Part shown: in pieces, positions 26,781-36,608 of the stretch
Layout: each line of letters opens with the position of its first letter
How positions within the stretch are numbered: the stretch's first letter is position 1
Assembly (NCBI GenBank): GCA_016718035.1
Contig: JADKEK010000009.1
Location: 1-64,000, forward strand
Source of the DNA: Bacteroidota bacterium
GTDB taxonomy: Bacteria; Bacteroidota; Bacteroidia; Chitinophagales; BACL12
Direction of reading: 5' to 3'
Length of the DNA: 64,000 nt
Position numbers and translations under genes: made by a program
Notes under the pieces: model-generated
What the model saw: only the letters and a program-made list of their open reading frames with translations
What the model was told of the DNA's origin: nothing
Database searches by the model: none

Positions 26781-26793
26781 AAAAGTTTATTTT

Positions 26794-28686
26794 TTATCTC
26801 GCTAATATTATTTTTTCTTTCGCAAGAAGGATATCATTTTTTGATATTTCAACAAGGTAAATACCATCAGCATAACCGGTCAGGTCGACAATTGCTTCAT
26901 CGCTTATTGTATTTGTTACAATAAGTTTGCCTGAGAGGTCAAATACATTTACGGTGGCACCTGCTTCAACACCATCAATATAAAACACACCACTTCCAGG
27001 ATTAGGGAAAATTTCTAATTGTGGTTCAACATCACCTTCACGAAGTGGTAATGTAGTGAAATTCACACCATTAGTAGAAAAATTACCCGGAGCACCAGGA
27101 CATTTATTTCTTACTTTATAAGTATAAGTTGTACTAGGTGTTAATCCTGTTAAAGTTTTATTTGAGGTTGCTGCATTTACAGAAATAAATGTTCCGGGAC
27201 CTGCAGGTTTGTAAGCAACTTTATAACTTGTTGCACCTACATCATCCCAATCGATAGTAGCAGTTGTTGCAGTTACACCGGTTACAACTAAACCAGTAGC
27301 AGCAGTACAATTATCATCAACAAAAGTTTCATCTGTAACCACACAACCTTGTCCGTCGGTTACAGTAACTGAATAATTGCCTGAACCTAATGAAGAAATA
27401 TCTTGTGTAGTTGCACCAGTAGACCAACCATAAGTATAAGGCACTAATCCACCCGTTACGGTTAAATTAATAGAACCGTTTGTTGTTGTTGGTGCAGCAT
27501 TATCAGTAACAACAAAATCTAAATTAATATTAGAGCAAGCATCAATTACATGATAAATTTCACCAGAACTCAACGATGCGCAATAAATTTCGCCATCATT
27601 TCCTTCGCCGAAAGTAGCAATTCCGTCTAAAGCAAAATCGCTCATAGCAGTATTCCAACCACCAACGCCATCGCTTGTGGTAGTCCACCAATTTCCGGTT
27701 ACATAATCACAATAAATATAATAACCTACCATTCCTGGATATTGAGAACCGCGATAAACATAACCGCCTGTGATAGCAAAACCACCTGCACCGAAAGTAT
27801 GGTTGAAAGCATATACAGGGAAATCATAAGTGCCAATAGCACCACAACCTGCTGTATTATAAGTTGCATTTCCTTCGTAACAACGCCATCCCCAATTTTC
27901 GCCACCGGTTGAACTTGCAGGTTGAAAATCAACTTCTTCCCATGCACCCTGACCAACATCACCAATCCACAAATCGCCGGTTTCACGGTCGAAAGAAAAA
28001 CGCCAAGGGTTTCTTAAACCAACATGCCAAATTTCATCGTCACCGGTAATACCAACAAATGGATTACTAGCAGGAATAGAATACGGAACTGTGCTCACGT
28101 CGATACGCAACATTTTTCCGAGTAACTGGTCAGTAATATCCTGAGCGCGATTGCCCGGATCACCACCACTACCACCATCACCGGTGCCGATATATAAATA
28201 TCCGTCAGGACCAAATTCTAAATTACCACCATTGTGATTAGTGAAAGGCTGAACAATATTCATCAGAATTACCTCACTGCCAACATCAGCAATATTAGGA
28301 TTGATGGCATTTCTTGAATAACGGGCAATTACGGTATTTCCTGTTCCGGTATTATTGGTGTAGTTAACATAAAAATATCCGTTTTCAGCATAATTAGGGT
28401 CGAAAGCCAAACCTAATAATCCCTGCTCGCCTCCGGTTGATTTCACTTTAGAATCAATATCTAAAAATAATGATGAGGTGCCATCCGTATTTAAAATGCG
28501 GATATAACCATCCTGTTCAACAATAAATAATCTGTCATCGCCGGCATTGGCAATATCAACAGGTCCATTAAATCCTGGTGAAGGCACCACTTCCACATCC
28601 AGCACAGGATGCGCAGGCTGGGCAAAAACCATTGCTGACGCGCTAAAGGCTACAACGGTGCATAAATTGCGTAATTTGTTTTGCAT
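26794..28686 (-). CDS. PQQ-dependent sugar dehydrogenase-like (GSDH) protein with T9SS domain
   Basis: The 630-residue secreted protein has a signal peptide at 1-22. A six-bladed glucose/sorbosone dehydrogenase propeller spans about 25-385: GGEQGLLGLAFDPNY; NHNGGNLEFGPDGYLYIG with the His equivalent to the catalytic base; GLRNPWRFSFDRETGDLWIG; GGFAITGGYVYRG. Then come an SprB-like repeat (about 390-450), a fibronectin III domain (about 460-545) and a T9SS type-A sorting domain. Family members oxidise aldoses with PQQ and calcium at the cell surface. No PQQ synthesis genes lie in the window. A paralogue of the same design is at 30096-31943, with a cupredoxin gene between the two. Confidence 0.88.
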   Translation of the reverse strand: MQNKLRNLCTVVAFSASAMVFAQPAHPVLDVEVVPSPGFNGPVDIANAGDDRLFIVEQDGYIRILNTDGTSSLFLDIDSKVKSTGGEQGLLGLAFDPNYAENGYFYVNYTNNTGTGNTVIARYSRNAINPNIADVGSEVILMNIVQPFTNHNGGNLEFGPDGYLYIGTGDGGSGGDPGNRAQDITDQLLGKMLRIDVSTVPYSIPASNPFVGITGDDEIWHVGLRNPWRFSFDRETGDLWIGDVGQGAWEEVDFQPASSTGGENWGWRCYEGNATYNTAGCGAIGTYDFPVYAFNHTFGAGGFAITGGYVYRGSQYPGMVGYYIYCDYVTGNWWTTTSDGVGGWNTAMSDFALDGIATFGEGNDGEIYCASLSSGEIYHVIDACSNINLDFVVTDNAAPTTTNGSINLTVTGGLVPYTYGWSTGATTQDISSLGSGNYSVTVTDGQGCVVTDETFVDDNCTAATGLVVTGVTATTATIDWDDVGATSYKVAYKPAGPGTFISVNAATSNKTLTGLTPSTTYTYKVRNKCPGAPGNFSTNGVNFTTLPLREGDVEPQLEIFPNPGSGVFYIDGVEAGATVNVFDLSGKLIVTNTISDEAIVDLTGYADGIYLVEISKNDILLAKEKIILAR

Positions 28687-28880
28687 AAAAAAATTTTAAG
28701 AGTGAACGTTAATAATATTACGGTGTGATGTATTTCCTGAAATAATATAGCCGAAGATAAGGAGGTATAGTGAAAAAATCAAATTATCAATATATACATA
28801 GATTTTAGGGAGCTCTCTATCTTCCGGCAGTTTTTTAGAAAGCAGGGAGTGCATAATTTTTGCGGTCTTTCATAAATTAC

Positions 28881-28915
28881 AAAAGGCGGTTTACAAATTA
28901 TGCAAACCGCCTTTT
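28881..28915. terminator. Hairpin terminator
   Basis: The 12-bp stem AAAAGGCGGTTT (28881-28892) / AAACCGCCTTTT (28904-28915) lies 22 bp after the stop of the cupredoxin gene on the minus strand. Confidence 0.75.
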
Positions 28916-28936
28916 ATTATTAGCATTCAACAGATT

Positions 28937-29841
28937 TTATTGAACAACAATGTCTTTGGTATAATCTTTTCCATTGACGGTAACTTTAACTATTGCATTT
29001 CCTTTGAATCCAGCAGGGATTTTAATGTTTTCAACAAAATCCATATCCATGATTGTTGCAGGTTGCTCAAGCAGTAATCTACCTGTCATATCATAAATTT
29101 GGATTTTCACATCATCCTGATGCACATGCATCATAACAACTTGAAATTCACCATTATTTGGATTTGGATAAACACCTAATTGAGTTACGTGCTCTTCGTG
29201 TGAACTTATGTTCTCTTTGTTATTATCTTCATCACCCACCAGTGCCGATGTAATAAAAGTTTGTGTGATAGAAAAAGGGCTACTTCCGGCGGCACAAATA
29301 GTTTTTACTTTATATTGATAGGTAGTGCTTGGGGTTAAACCTGTTAATGTTTTACTAGTTGTTGTAGCATTTTTCTTTAACCAAGTTGGAGCACCAACTG
29401 CACGATATTGAATTTGATATTTTGTTGCACCAACAACAGGGCTCCATGAAATTTTAGCAGAAGTTGAAGTTATCATTGAGCTTGAAACTCCCGTTGGGGT
29501 ATTACAGGTTGGAGGTGCGCATGTAACGGTAATTGTTCCTGCCATTCCAATGCCACCGGCTCCACCATGGAAGTCACAGTAGTATGGATAAGTGCCCGCA
29601 GTTGCAATAACAATATTTTGATTAATAAGCGCCCCACTCATTGTAAAAGTAGCCATGTACCTGTTTCAGATATTACAGGGTGAGTGCCATTTACCCGGTG
29701 AAATTGAATGGTATCATTACAGTTCACCGTAAGGGCATTTGGGGTAAATACGAAATTTGACACATTAATTATGTGCACGGTTGCTATTGCATTTCCAATA
29801 AAGCAAATGCACAACAATAGGAGTAAATTGAATTTTTTCAT
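28937..29841 (-). CDS. Secreted cupredoxin (plastocyanin-like) with FN3 and T9SS domains, one frameshift
   Basis: The first frame (29841-29638) gives a signal peptide (MKKFNLLLLLCICFIGNAIA) and the first half of a blue-copper domain with a copper-ligand His in NGTHPVIS. One G is missing from the GG at 29653-29654; restoring it (TGGGCT) joins TFTMSGALINQN and the second half, YYCDFHGGAGGIGMAGTI, which supplies Cys, His and Met ligands. Fibronectin III (about 105-195) and a T9SS sorting domain follow. The total is about 301 residues. All four type-1 copper ligands are present, so the gene is almost surely functional and the break an assembly error. It lies between two GSDH genes on the same strand and could accept electrons from them. 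Confidence 0.82.
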
Positions 29842-30095
29842 TTGAGTATTTTTGAATACTAAAAATAAAACTATTTAATCGACAATACCAACAAAATAAC
29901 ATAGTTATTTTTTTATTAATTGTCTGCTGGCGAGATATCCTATTACAAAATAACCGTTGTTAATAAATTTCTGATGAAATACTTTAGACATAGGACTTAC
30001 AATAGGTCACTTTAAACACAAAATGCGCTGCACTATACTTGATAACAATTTAATGTGTGTTTATTATTTAGGATACAAATTAGTATGATTACTAT

Positions 30096-31943
30096 TTAAT
30101 GTAAAATGATTATTGTTTTCGCAATTGCTAAATCTTGAAAATAAAACTGGTAAATACCATTGGATAAATGACTAATATTTATTGTTGATTCACCATTTAT
30201 CTGATATGTTCCAACCAATTCTCCATTGTAGCTATAAATACTCAATATAGTGGGTTCGATTGCATTTGCAATTGTAATAACATCATTTCCAGGATTTGGG
30301 AACACATGTATATCCTCATTTATAAGATCTATTTTTAAAGGCAGTGTAACAAAATTACCATTGGCAGTAAAACTTCCCGGTGCGCCCGGACATTTATTTC
30401 TTATTTTAAATGTATAAGGTGTTGATGGATTTAATCCTGAAATATTAATTGCTGAAACAGGGGTATTAATTTGTGTAAACGGCCCCGGACCAACAGGTTT
30501 ATACAATACCCTGTAACCGGTTGCACCAACATCATCCCAATTAATAAATACAGAAGTGGCAGATGGTGTGCTTACAATTCCCGTAGCTTCACTGCATAAA
30601 TTTTCTACTTCAGCAACAACGGTAATTGCACAACCAATATTGTCTGTAATATCGACTGTATATGTGCCGGCGCTGAGTCCTGAAATATCTTGTGTAGTTG
30701 CTCCGTTGCTCCATAAAAATGTATATGGTGCCGTTCCATTGCTCACAGTAATATCTATTGCACCATTATTTATTGTAGCAGCATTTGCATGTGTTATTGA
30801 TGATGTTGCAGCAAAATTTTGACAGGCATCAACAACCTGATAAATATTTCCATTGTCGTTGATGCAGGCAAATATTTCACCATCAATATTTTCACCAAAT
30901 GAAGTAATATGGTCTATAACATAATCGTAAAATGTTGCTTCATATCCACTTAATCCATCAGGCGATAATGTCCAAAAATTGCCGCTGATATAATCACAAA
31001 AAATATATTTTCCATAAAGTGCAGGGAATGCACTTCCACGGTAAACAAATCCTCCGGTGATGGCAAAACCACCTGTATTAATATCGTGCGGATATACGAA
31101 AACCGGGAAATCAAAATCGGGAACTATGGTATCGCATAAAGTGCCTTCGCGCAGCATATTTCCTTCGTAACATTTCCAGCCAAAATTCATAAACTCGGTT
31201 GTGTCGTTGGCAATAAAATCGATTTCTTCCCAACTATCTGCCCCAACATCACCAATCCATAAATCACCTGTCAACCTGTCGAAATTACTTCTCCAGGGAT
31301 TGCGTAAACCAATTGCCCAAATTTCATCATCGCCATCAATTCCGACATAAGGATTATCGGCAGGAATAGCATATGGAGAACCGCCATCCACATCAATTCT
31401 TAAAATTTTGCCCAGTTTATTGTCGGTGATATCTTGAGAGCGATTGTGCCCTGCTCCACCACCATCACCCATAAAAATATAGAGATACCCATCCGGGCCG
31501 AAGTTTAAATCGCCACCATTATGGTTGGAGGCCGGCTGGTCCATGAAAAGCAGGTTCATTTCTGAAGTGCTGTCCGCCTTCTCAGGATCGCCGAGTGATC
31601 TTGTAAACCGCGAAATATGTGTATCTCCGGCAAAATCGGTATAGTTCACATAAAAATATCCATTGGAAGCGTAGTTTGGATGGAAAGCCAGTCCCAGCAA
31701 GCCCTGCTCACCTCCTGTTGCCCCAACAATATTGGTTAAATCGAGAAAAGTGGCGACAGAAGTGTCGGGATATAATATTTTGATTTTACCCAAACGTTCA
31801 ACAATAAACAAACGCTCATCGCCTGCGTGTGTAATATCAACCGGTTCCTCAAATCCTTCGGCGACAAGCACGACATCAATTTTAGGCTGAGCGGCAACAA
31901 AAAAACAAATTCCGACTGCTAAAAGGGTAAAAAATAGTTTCAT
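30096..31943 (-). CDS. PQQ-dependent sugar dehydrogenase-like (GSDH) protein with T9SS domain, paralogue
   Basis: This 615-residue paralogue of 26794-28686 has the same order of domains: signal peptide, GSDH propeller (GGEQGLLGLAFHPNY; NHNGGDLNFGPDGYLYIF; GLRNPWRSNFDRLTGDLW; GGFAITGGFVYRG), an SprB-like repeat (APYTFLWSNGATTQDISG), fibronectin III (FINWDDVGATGYRVLYK) and a T9SS sorting domain (IHVFPNPGNDVITI). The propeller His of HNGG is kept. The divergent start faces the PorE-like gene. The two copies probably differ in sugar preference. Confidence 0.88.
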   Translation of the reverse strand: MKLFFTLLAVGICFFVAAQPKIDVVLVAEGFEEPVDITHAGDERLFIVERLGKIKILYPDTSVATFLDLTNIVGATGGEQGLLGLAFHPNYASNGYFYVNYTDFAGDTHISRFTRSLGDPEKADSTSEMNLLFMDQPASNHNGGDLNFGPDGYLYIFMGDGGGAGHNRSQDITDNKLGKILRIDVDGGSPYAIPADNPYVGIDGDDEIWAIGLRNPWRSNFDRLTGDLWIGDVGADSWEEIDFIANDTTEFMNFGWKCYEGNMLREGTLCDTIVPDFDFPVFVYPHDINTGGFAITGGFVYRGSAFPALYGKYIFCDYISGNFWTLSPDGLSGYEATFYDYVIDHITSFGENIDGEIFACINDNGNIYQVVDACQNFAATSSITHANAATINNGAIDITVSNGTAPYTFLWSNGATTQDISGLSAGTYTVDITDNIGCAITVVAEVENLCSEATGIVSTPSATSVFINWDDVGATGYRVLYKPVGPGPFTQINTPVSAINISGLNPSTPYTFKIRNKCPGAPGSFTANGNFVTLPLKIDLINEDIHVFPNPGNDVITIANAIEPTILSIYSYNGELVGTYQINGESTINISHLSNGIYQFYFQDLAIAKTIIILH

Positions 31944-32057
31944 AGAATGATTTTTGCTGTATTTCCGATGAAATTAAGCCGAAATCGAGATTTTACAAAA
32001 CTTATACAGATATACCAATCGGGTTATATATTCGTTTTATAACTTTACTTGATATTT

Positions 32058-34199
32058 ATGAAGTGGAGAATACTGATATTAAGTGCAATTAGTTTGTTTT
32101 TTACTGCCTGTCAGGTGCAGGAAAACATTCAGGACGGTCAAACAGCTTATAAATTAAAAAAATACAAGCTCGCTGCTGAGTTATTGCAAAAGGATTTCAA
32201 CAAGGCTGAACTGCCGGATGAAAAATCGAAAATAGCTTTTCAAATTGGCGAAAGTTATGCGAATAACAATAACTATGAAAATGCAGGTGAATGGTATTTT
32301 AAAGCGTATGATTTAGGTTACGAAAGTGAGGCAATTTTGCAATATGCGCTCATGCTGAAAGCACAAGAAAAATATGAAGAGGCCCTGAAAGAATTCGAAA
32401 AATATTTATTGGAAGAACCGTATCGTCGCCCGGAAATGACGTTGGAAATGGATGCCTGTAAAAATGGTATAGCATGGAAACAGCGCCAGGAAAACGAATA
32501 TGAACGAGATACCTATGTTACAGAAATTACTACTTTAAATTCGGGTGATGCCGATTTTAATCCGGTGATATATCAGGGTGATAAATTAATTTTCACTTCT
32601 TCACGCGATATGTCGACAGGTGAAAATAATGACTCGTGGACCGGCGACAAATATTATGATTTATATGTTGCCAATATTAAAGATGTAACTAGTTTTTCTG
32701 CACCGGAATTATTTAAAGGGCCATTTAATGCTGCTTATAACGATGGCACCTTAGCATTTAACAAAGATTATTCTGAAGTATATTTTACACGATGTGGATC
32801 TGACGACAGGAAAGTGGATGATTATTGTGGTATTTATGTAAGCAATTATTTACCGGATGGTGGCTGGAGTGAACCTGTTGCGCTCCCGTTTTTTGATGAT
32901 ACCATGAATATTGGAACACCTTGTTTATCACTTGATGGCAATACATTATTTTTCGCAGCAACAAATCCTGATGGCTATGGTGGTGCCGATATTTATATGA
33001 GCCGACGTACCGAAAGCGGATGGGATGCAGCATATAATGCAGGGCAGGTTATTAATACAAGTGGCAATGAAGTGTTTCCGTATTTTGATAGTGAAGGTGT
33101 TATGTATTTTTCCAGCGACAAACATCCGGGATTAGGTGGTTTGGACATTTTTTCTGCAACATGGAAAAATAATAAATTCAGCAATATTAAAAATATGGAG
33201 TATCCCATTAATTCAGGTGCTGATGATTTTGGATTGATTTTGCTGGATAAAAAACAATTTATTAATAGCGATACATTAAATGCCGGATATTTTTCTTCTA
33301 ACCGCAAAGGTGGAATGGGTGATGATGACATGTATTTTTTCGCAAAAACAACCAAAAAATTACGTCCGCCTGTTTTCGTTTTAAAAGGAACGGTTTTAGA
33401 AAAAGTTTATTTAGATAGTCTCGATGTAAATAGTACCGTATTAGATACTATTCCTTTGGATAAATCTATTGCAACCCTCTCCTATCCGAATGAACAAACT
33501 TTATTGGGAAAATGGAATATTGGAGATGAAGGTATTTTCAGCATTCAGGTAGATTCTTTAAAGGAATATAAAATAACCGGTATGAAAGAAGGTTATTTTA
33601 ATAATACCACCTACGTTACCACTAAAACAGTAAAAGGGAAACCGGGAGATACCGTTGTTGTATATGCATCTGTGGTATTAGATAAAATTCCTATTGCCAT
33701 TGGCGAAAAAGCCGGAGAAATTAAATTAAAAAACATTTATTACGATTACAACGATTCATCATTGCGTGCTGAATCATTCCCTGAGTTGGATAAACTGGTG
33801 AAATTATTAAATGAAAATCCGGGATTAAATATTCAACTTAATTCGCATACCGACTCGAGAGGAGTAGATAAATACAATCAGAAATTAAGTCGCGGTCGTG
33901 CCAATAGCGTAGTAAAATATTTAATTGAAAAAGGTATTGCTGCTGAGCGATTAACATTTAAAGGATTTGGTGAAAGTTCTCCAAGCACACTTACTTCAGA
34001 TGAAATTTTACCTGATGGTAAAGTTGTCCCTAAAGGAAGTGTATTAACAGAAGCATTTATTAATACCTATAAATCGAATAAAGATAATTTTGAATTTTTG
34101 CATCAACTCAATCGTCGAACAACTTTTCAAGTGACGAGTGCTACAATGAATATAGAATCGGAAGATGCTGATGAAATAATTATTGACAAAGCCGACTAA
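32058..34199 (+). CDS. PorE-like OmpA-family lipoprotein (TPR, PD40 propeller, OmpA domain)
   Basis: Start taken at the ATG 32058 (a TTG three codons earlier is less likely). It gives a lipoprotein signal with lipobox FTAC, Cys18. Then come TPR-like helices (about 25-140), a PD40/WD40-type propeller (about 160-430, with FTSSRD, FFAATNPDGYGGADIYMS and FSSDKHPGLGGLDIF), a carboxypeptidase-regulatory-like beta domain (about 440-545) and a C-terminal OmpA peptidoglycan-binding domain (LNSHTDSRGVDKYNQKLS). This order and length match PorE, which anchors the type IX secretion system to the cell wall; OmpA/PD40 relatives exist, so gene identity is probable, not certain. Many T9SS cargo genes lie close by. 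Confidence 0.82.
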   Translation: MKWRILILSAISLFFTACQVQENIQDGQTAYKLKKYKLAAELLQKDFNKAELPDEKSKIAFQIGESYANNNNYENAGEWYFKAYDLGYESEAILQYALMLKAQEKYEEALKEFEKYLLEEPYRRPEMTLEMDACKNGIAWKQRQENEYERDTYVTEITTLNSGDADFNPVIYQGDKLIFTSSRDMSTGENNDSWTGDKYYDLYVANIKDVTSFSAPELFKGPFNAAYNDGTLAFNKDYSEVYFTRCGSDDRKVDDYCGIYVSNYLPDGGWSEPVALPFFDDTMNIGTPCLSLDGNTLFFAATNPDGYGGADIYMSRRTESGWDAAYNAGQVINTSGNEVFPYFDSEGVMYFSSDKHPGLGGLDIFSATWKNNKFSNIKNMEYPINSGADDFGLILLDKKQFINSDTLNAGYFSSNRKGGMGDDDMYFFAKTTKKLRPPVFVLKGTVLEKVYLDSLDVNSTVLDTIPLDKSIATLSYPNEQTLLGKWNIGDEGIFSIQVDSLKEYKITGMKEGYFNNTTYVTTKTVKGKPGDTVVVYASVVLDKIPIAIGEKAGEIKLKNIYYDYNDSSLRAESFPELDKLVKLLNENPGLNIQLNSHTDSRGVDKYNQKLSRGRANSVVKYLIEKGIAAERLTFKGFGESSPSTLTSDEILPDGKVVPKGSVLTEAFINTYKSNKDNFEFLHQLNRRTTFQVTSATMNIESEDADEIIIDKAD

Positions 34200-34209
34200 C
34201 TTTCACATT

Positions 34210-34513
34210 TTTTTTCGCCGGTCGGGAGACCGGGGTGGCGTCTGGAGTTGAAAACTCCACGACAACTTTGTGTCTGCGACACAAAGGGTGGGTTAGTGCT
34301 GGGCATCTAATTCTGAATTAAAATTTCAACTCTTAATGTTCCAAATGAAGTCACCGACTTCATTTGCTATTTATTTATAAATTAAAGGGCTTGTCGCAAA
34401 ATCACCCCTACACACTACACCAAAGAAGTCGAAGACTTCATGTTGTCGTGGAGTTTTCAACTCCAGACGCCACCCCGGTCTCCCGACCGCTATCGTGAAT
34501 TAATATTCGAAGC
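34210..34513. repeat. REP/BIME-like module, left of the RAYT gene
   Basis: The module opens with three hairpins in series: CCGGTC/GACCGG, TGGAGTT/AACTCCA and CTTTGTGTC/GACACAAAG (34219-34286). About 130 bp later the first two recur in reverse orientation (about 34444-34490), preceded by GAAGTC/GACTTC. It ends GTGAATTAATATTCGAAGC. A very similar module lies on the other side of the transposase at 35338-35648. Most of the 34200-34730 gap is this element; no gene is seen in it. Confidence 0.8.
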
Positions 34514-34730
34514 CATCCCTTCCAATTACAATCCCATATTCATACCGTAAAACCCTCAAAACTCCTCATCAAACCGAACAAAAACCTCCATTACTCGTGT
34601 TTAAGCGAGTATACTTGCTTAAACTCAGCTAACTTTTATCCAAATCAAACCCGGTTAATAACTTAAGCCTTAAACCTTTTAAAGGAAATTAATTTTTTGC
34701 ACTCTAAAAAAATTCACTTTCATCTGTTTC

Positions 34731-35333
34731 ATGTATTTCGCAACTAAACCTGCATTCCTATTTTTAAAGAAAAAAATGAAGGATGGATATATTATTCGTG
34801 ATCCTTATGCGAAACATTTCGTAACACTAAGTGTTGTGTATTGGATTGATATTTTTAGCAGACAATTGTATAGAGATATTGTAATAGATAGTTTCAAATA
34901 TTGCCAGGAGCATATGGGTTTAACAATAAATGGATATGTGATAATGTCCAATCATATTCATGCTATTTTACAAAGTCAAAACGGGAAACTTTCGCAAACA
35001 ATAACATCATTTAAAAAGTTTACCGGCACCAAATTTATTCAGTCTATATTGGATTGTCCTGAAAGCAGGCGAGTTTGGTTATTAAATCAGTTTGCACATG
35101 CTTCAATTGTTCATAATAGAAATAGTAGCCATCAAATTTGGGTGAATGGCAACAGGCCTATGTCCTTAACAACCGGGACATTTTTTTGGCAGAAATTAAA
35201 TTATATACATAACAACCCGGTGCGAGCCGGAATTGTAGATAATCCGGAGGATTATATTTATTCGAGTGCAAGGAATTATTTAGGGAGGGAAGGTAAGTTA
35301 AAAATTGAGCTAGTTGATTGGGTTAAGTGGTAA
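34731..35333 (+). CDS. REP-associated tyrosine transposase (RAYT, Y1_Tnp)
   Basis: This 200-residue single-domain HUH transposase has the HUH pair in VIMSNHIHAIL (residues about 78-88) and the nucleophile Tyr in FWQKLNYIHNNPVRAG (about 160-175). Both are the diagnostic RAYT motifs. An N-terminal ATG at 34731 and a second in-frame ATG at 34776 are both possible. It is flanked by duplicated REP modules, the known arrangement in which the enzyme recognises and may move REP hairpins. The frame is intact, so it may still be active. Confidence 0.9.
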   Translation: MYFATKPAFLFLKKKMKDGYIIRDPYAKHFVTLSVVYWIDIFSRQLYRDIVIDSFKYCQEHMGLTINGYVIMSNHIHAILQSQNGKLSQTITSFKKFTGTKFIQSILDCPESRRVWLLNQFAHASIVHNRNSSHQIWVNGNRPMSLTTGTFFWQKLNYIHNNPVRAGIVDNPEDYIYSSARNYLGREGKLKIELVDWVKW

Positions 35334-35337
35334 CTAT

Positions 35338-35648
35338 ACATTTTTTTCGCCGGTCGGGAGACCGGGGTGGCGTCTGGAGTTGAAAACTCCACGACAACTT
35401 TGTGTCTGCGACACCAAGGGTGGTTGATTACTGTGCATGGCATTTCTGATTTAATATTTTAATTTTCACTTCGTCAAATCAAGTCTTTGACTTCATTTAT
35501 TATTTGTATTTATTAATGACTTGACATTCTAAAAACCAACCCTACACCCTACACCAAAGAAGTCGAAGACTTCATGTTGTCGTGGAGTTTTCAACTCCAG
35601 ACGCCACCCCGGACTCCTGTCCGCTATCGTGAATTAATATTCGAAGCA
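35338..35648. repeat. REP/BIME-like module, right of the RAYT gene
   Basis: This near-copy of the 34210-34513 module holds the same three hairpins (35349-35416, with ACACCAAGG where the left copy has ACACAAAGG). The inverted pair follows at about 35576-35628, and it has the same GTGAATTAATATTCGAAGC end. The middle third differs more. It fills the 325-bp gap before the hydroxylase gene. Confidence 0.8.
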
Positions 35649-35658
35649 AAAATTTTTA

Positions 35659-36528
35659 TTAATTAAACTTACTCCCCTTCGGCGCACGATATGGCTGAAA
35701 AGGAATAGTAAATAAATTACCAACGCGATTATTTTCTTCGGGTAACATATGCGTATCGATACCATAAGTGATTTTTTCAGGAGCTAATGTGGTATACGTA
35801 CCGAAAATCCGATCCCAAATGGAAAAAATATTGCCATAGTTAGAATCTGTATATGGCTGAACATAATGATGGTGCACTTTATGCATATTTGGTGATACGA
35901 TTACCCAACTCAATGTTTTATCTAACCATAAAGGCAATCGAATATTGGCATGATTAAATTGTGATAATACAACAGAAGCAGATTGGTACATCATTACTAA
36001 CCAAATTGGCGCTCCTATTATTCCAACAGCAATAACCGTAAAAAATAAACGGAAAACACTTTCACCCGGGTGGTGACGATTGGCAGAGGTTGTATCGATA
36101 TGTGTATCAGAATGGTGAATAAGATGAAACCGCCACATCCATTTAATTTTATGCTCCACATAATGAACAGTATAAGCTCCAATTAAATCCAGGAGCAATA
36201 ATCCTATAATTGTATACCAAAGCAGGTTGATATTCAAAAACGTTAATATGCCAATATGTTGTTGAATTGACCAGTCCCCAATTTTTACGATGGTAAAGGC
36301 AAACAAAAAATTGATAATAATAGTCGTTAATGTGAATAACAAATTGATGCCAGCGTGTTGCAATTTTCTATAATTGAAATTGAATAATGGTGCGGCATAT
36401 TCAATCAGGTAAAAAAACAACATGCCCCCAAATAAAATCAAGGATCGATGTAATGCAGGAATAGTTTCAAAATATAGCACCAGGCTTTGCATACAGTTTT
36501 GTTTGAGCGTGAATAAATGTTGAGCCAA
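35659..36528 (-). CDS. Fatty acid hydroxylase/sterol desaturase family protein
   Basis: This 289-residue integral membrane di-iron enzyme has about five membrane helices and the histidine clusters of the family: HYVEHKIKWMWRFHLIHHSD with a following RHH, then NMHKVHHHY. The ending YGNIFSIWDRIFGTYTTL is also conserved. Members insert a hydroxyl or double bond into lipids such as fatty acids, sterols or carotenoids; the substrate here cannot be told. The frame starts at the ATG 36528; a later ATG (MQSLVLYFETIPALHRSLI, 12 codons on) is also possible. Confidence 0.88.
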   Translation of the reverse strand: MAQHLFTLKQNCMQSLVLYFETIPALHRSLILFGGMLFFYLIEYAAPLFNFNYRKLQHAGINLLFTLTTIIINFLFAFTIVKIGDWSIQQHIGILTFLNINLLWYTIIGLLLLDLIGAYTVHYVEHKIKWMWRFHLIHHSDTHIDTTSANRHHPGESVFRLFFTVIAVGIIGAPIWLVMMYQSASVVLSQFNHANIRLPLWLDKTLSWVIVSPNMHKVHHHYVQPYTDSNYGNIFSIWDRIFGTYTTLAPEKITYGIDTHMLPEENNRVGNLFTIPFQPYRAPKGSKFN

Positions 36529-36608
36529 GTTAATAATAACTTATTATCCAAACAACCGGTTAAAATTAAATGGAACAACTAAACAAATACCTGAAGCAAG
36601 TCTTATAG

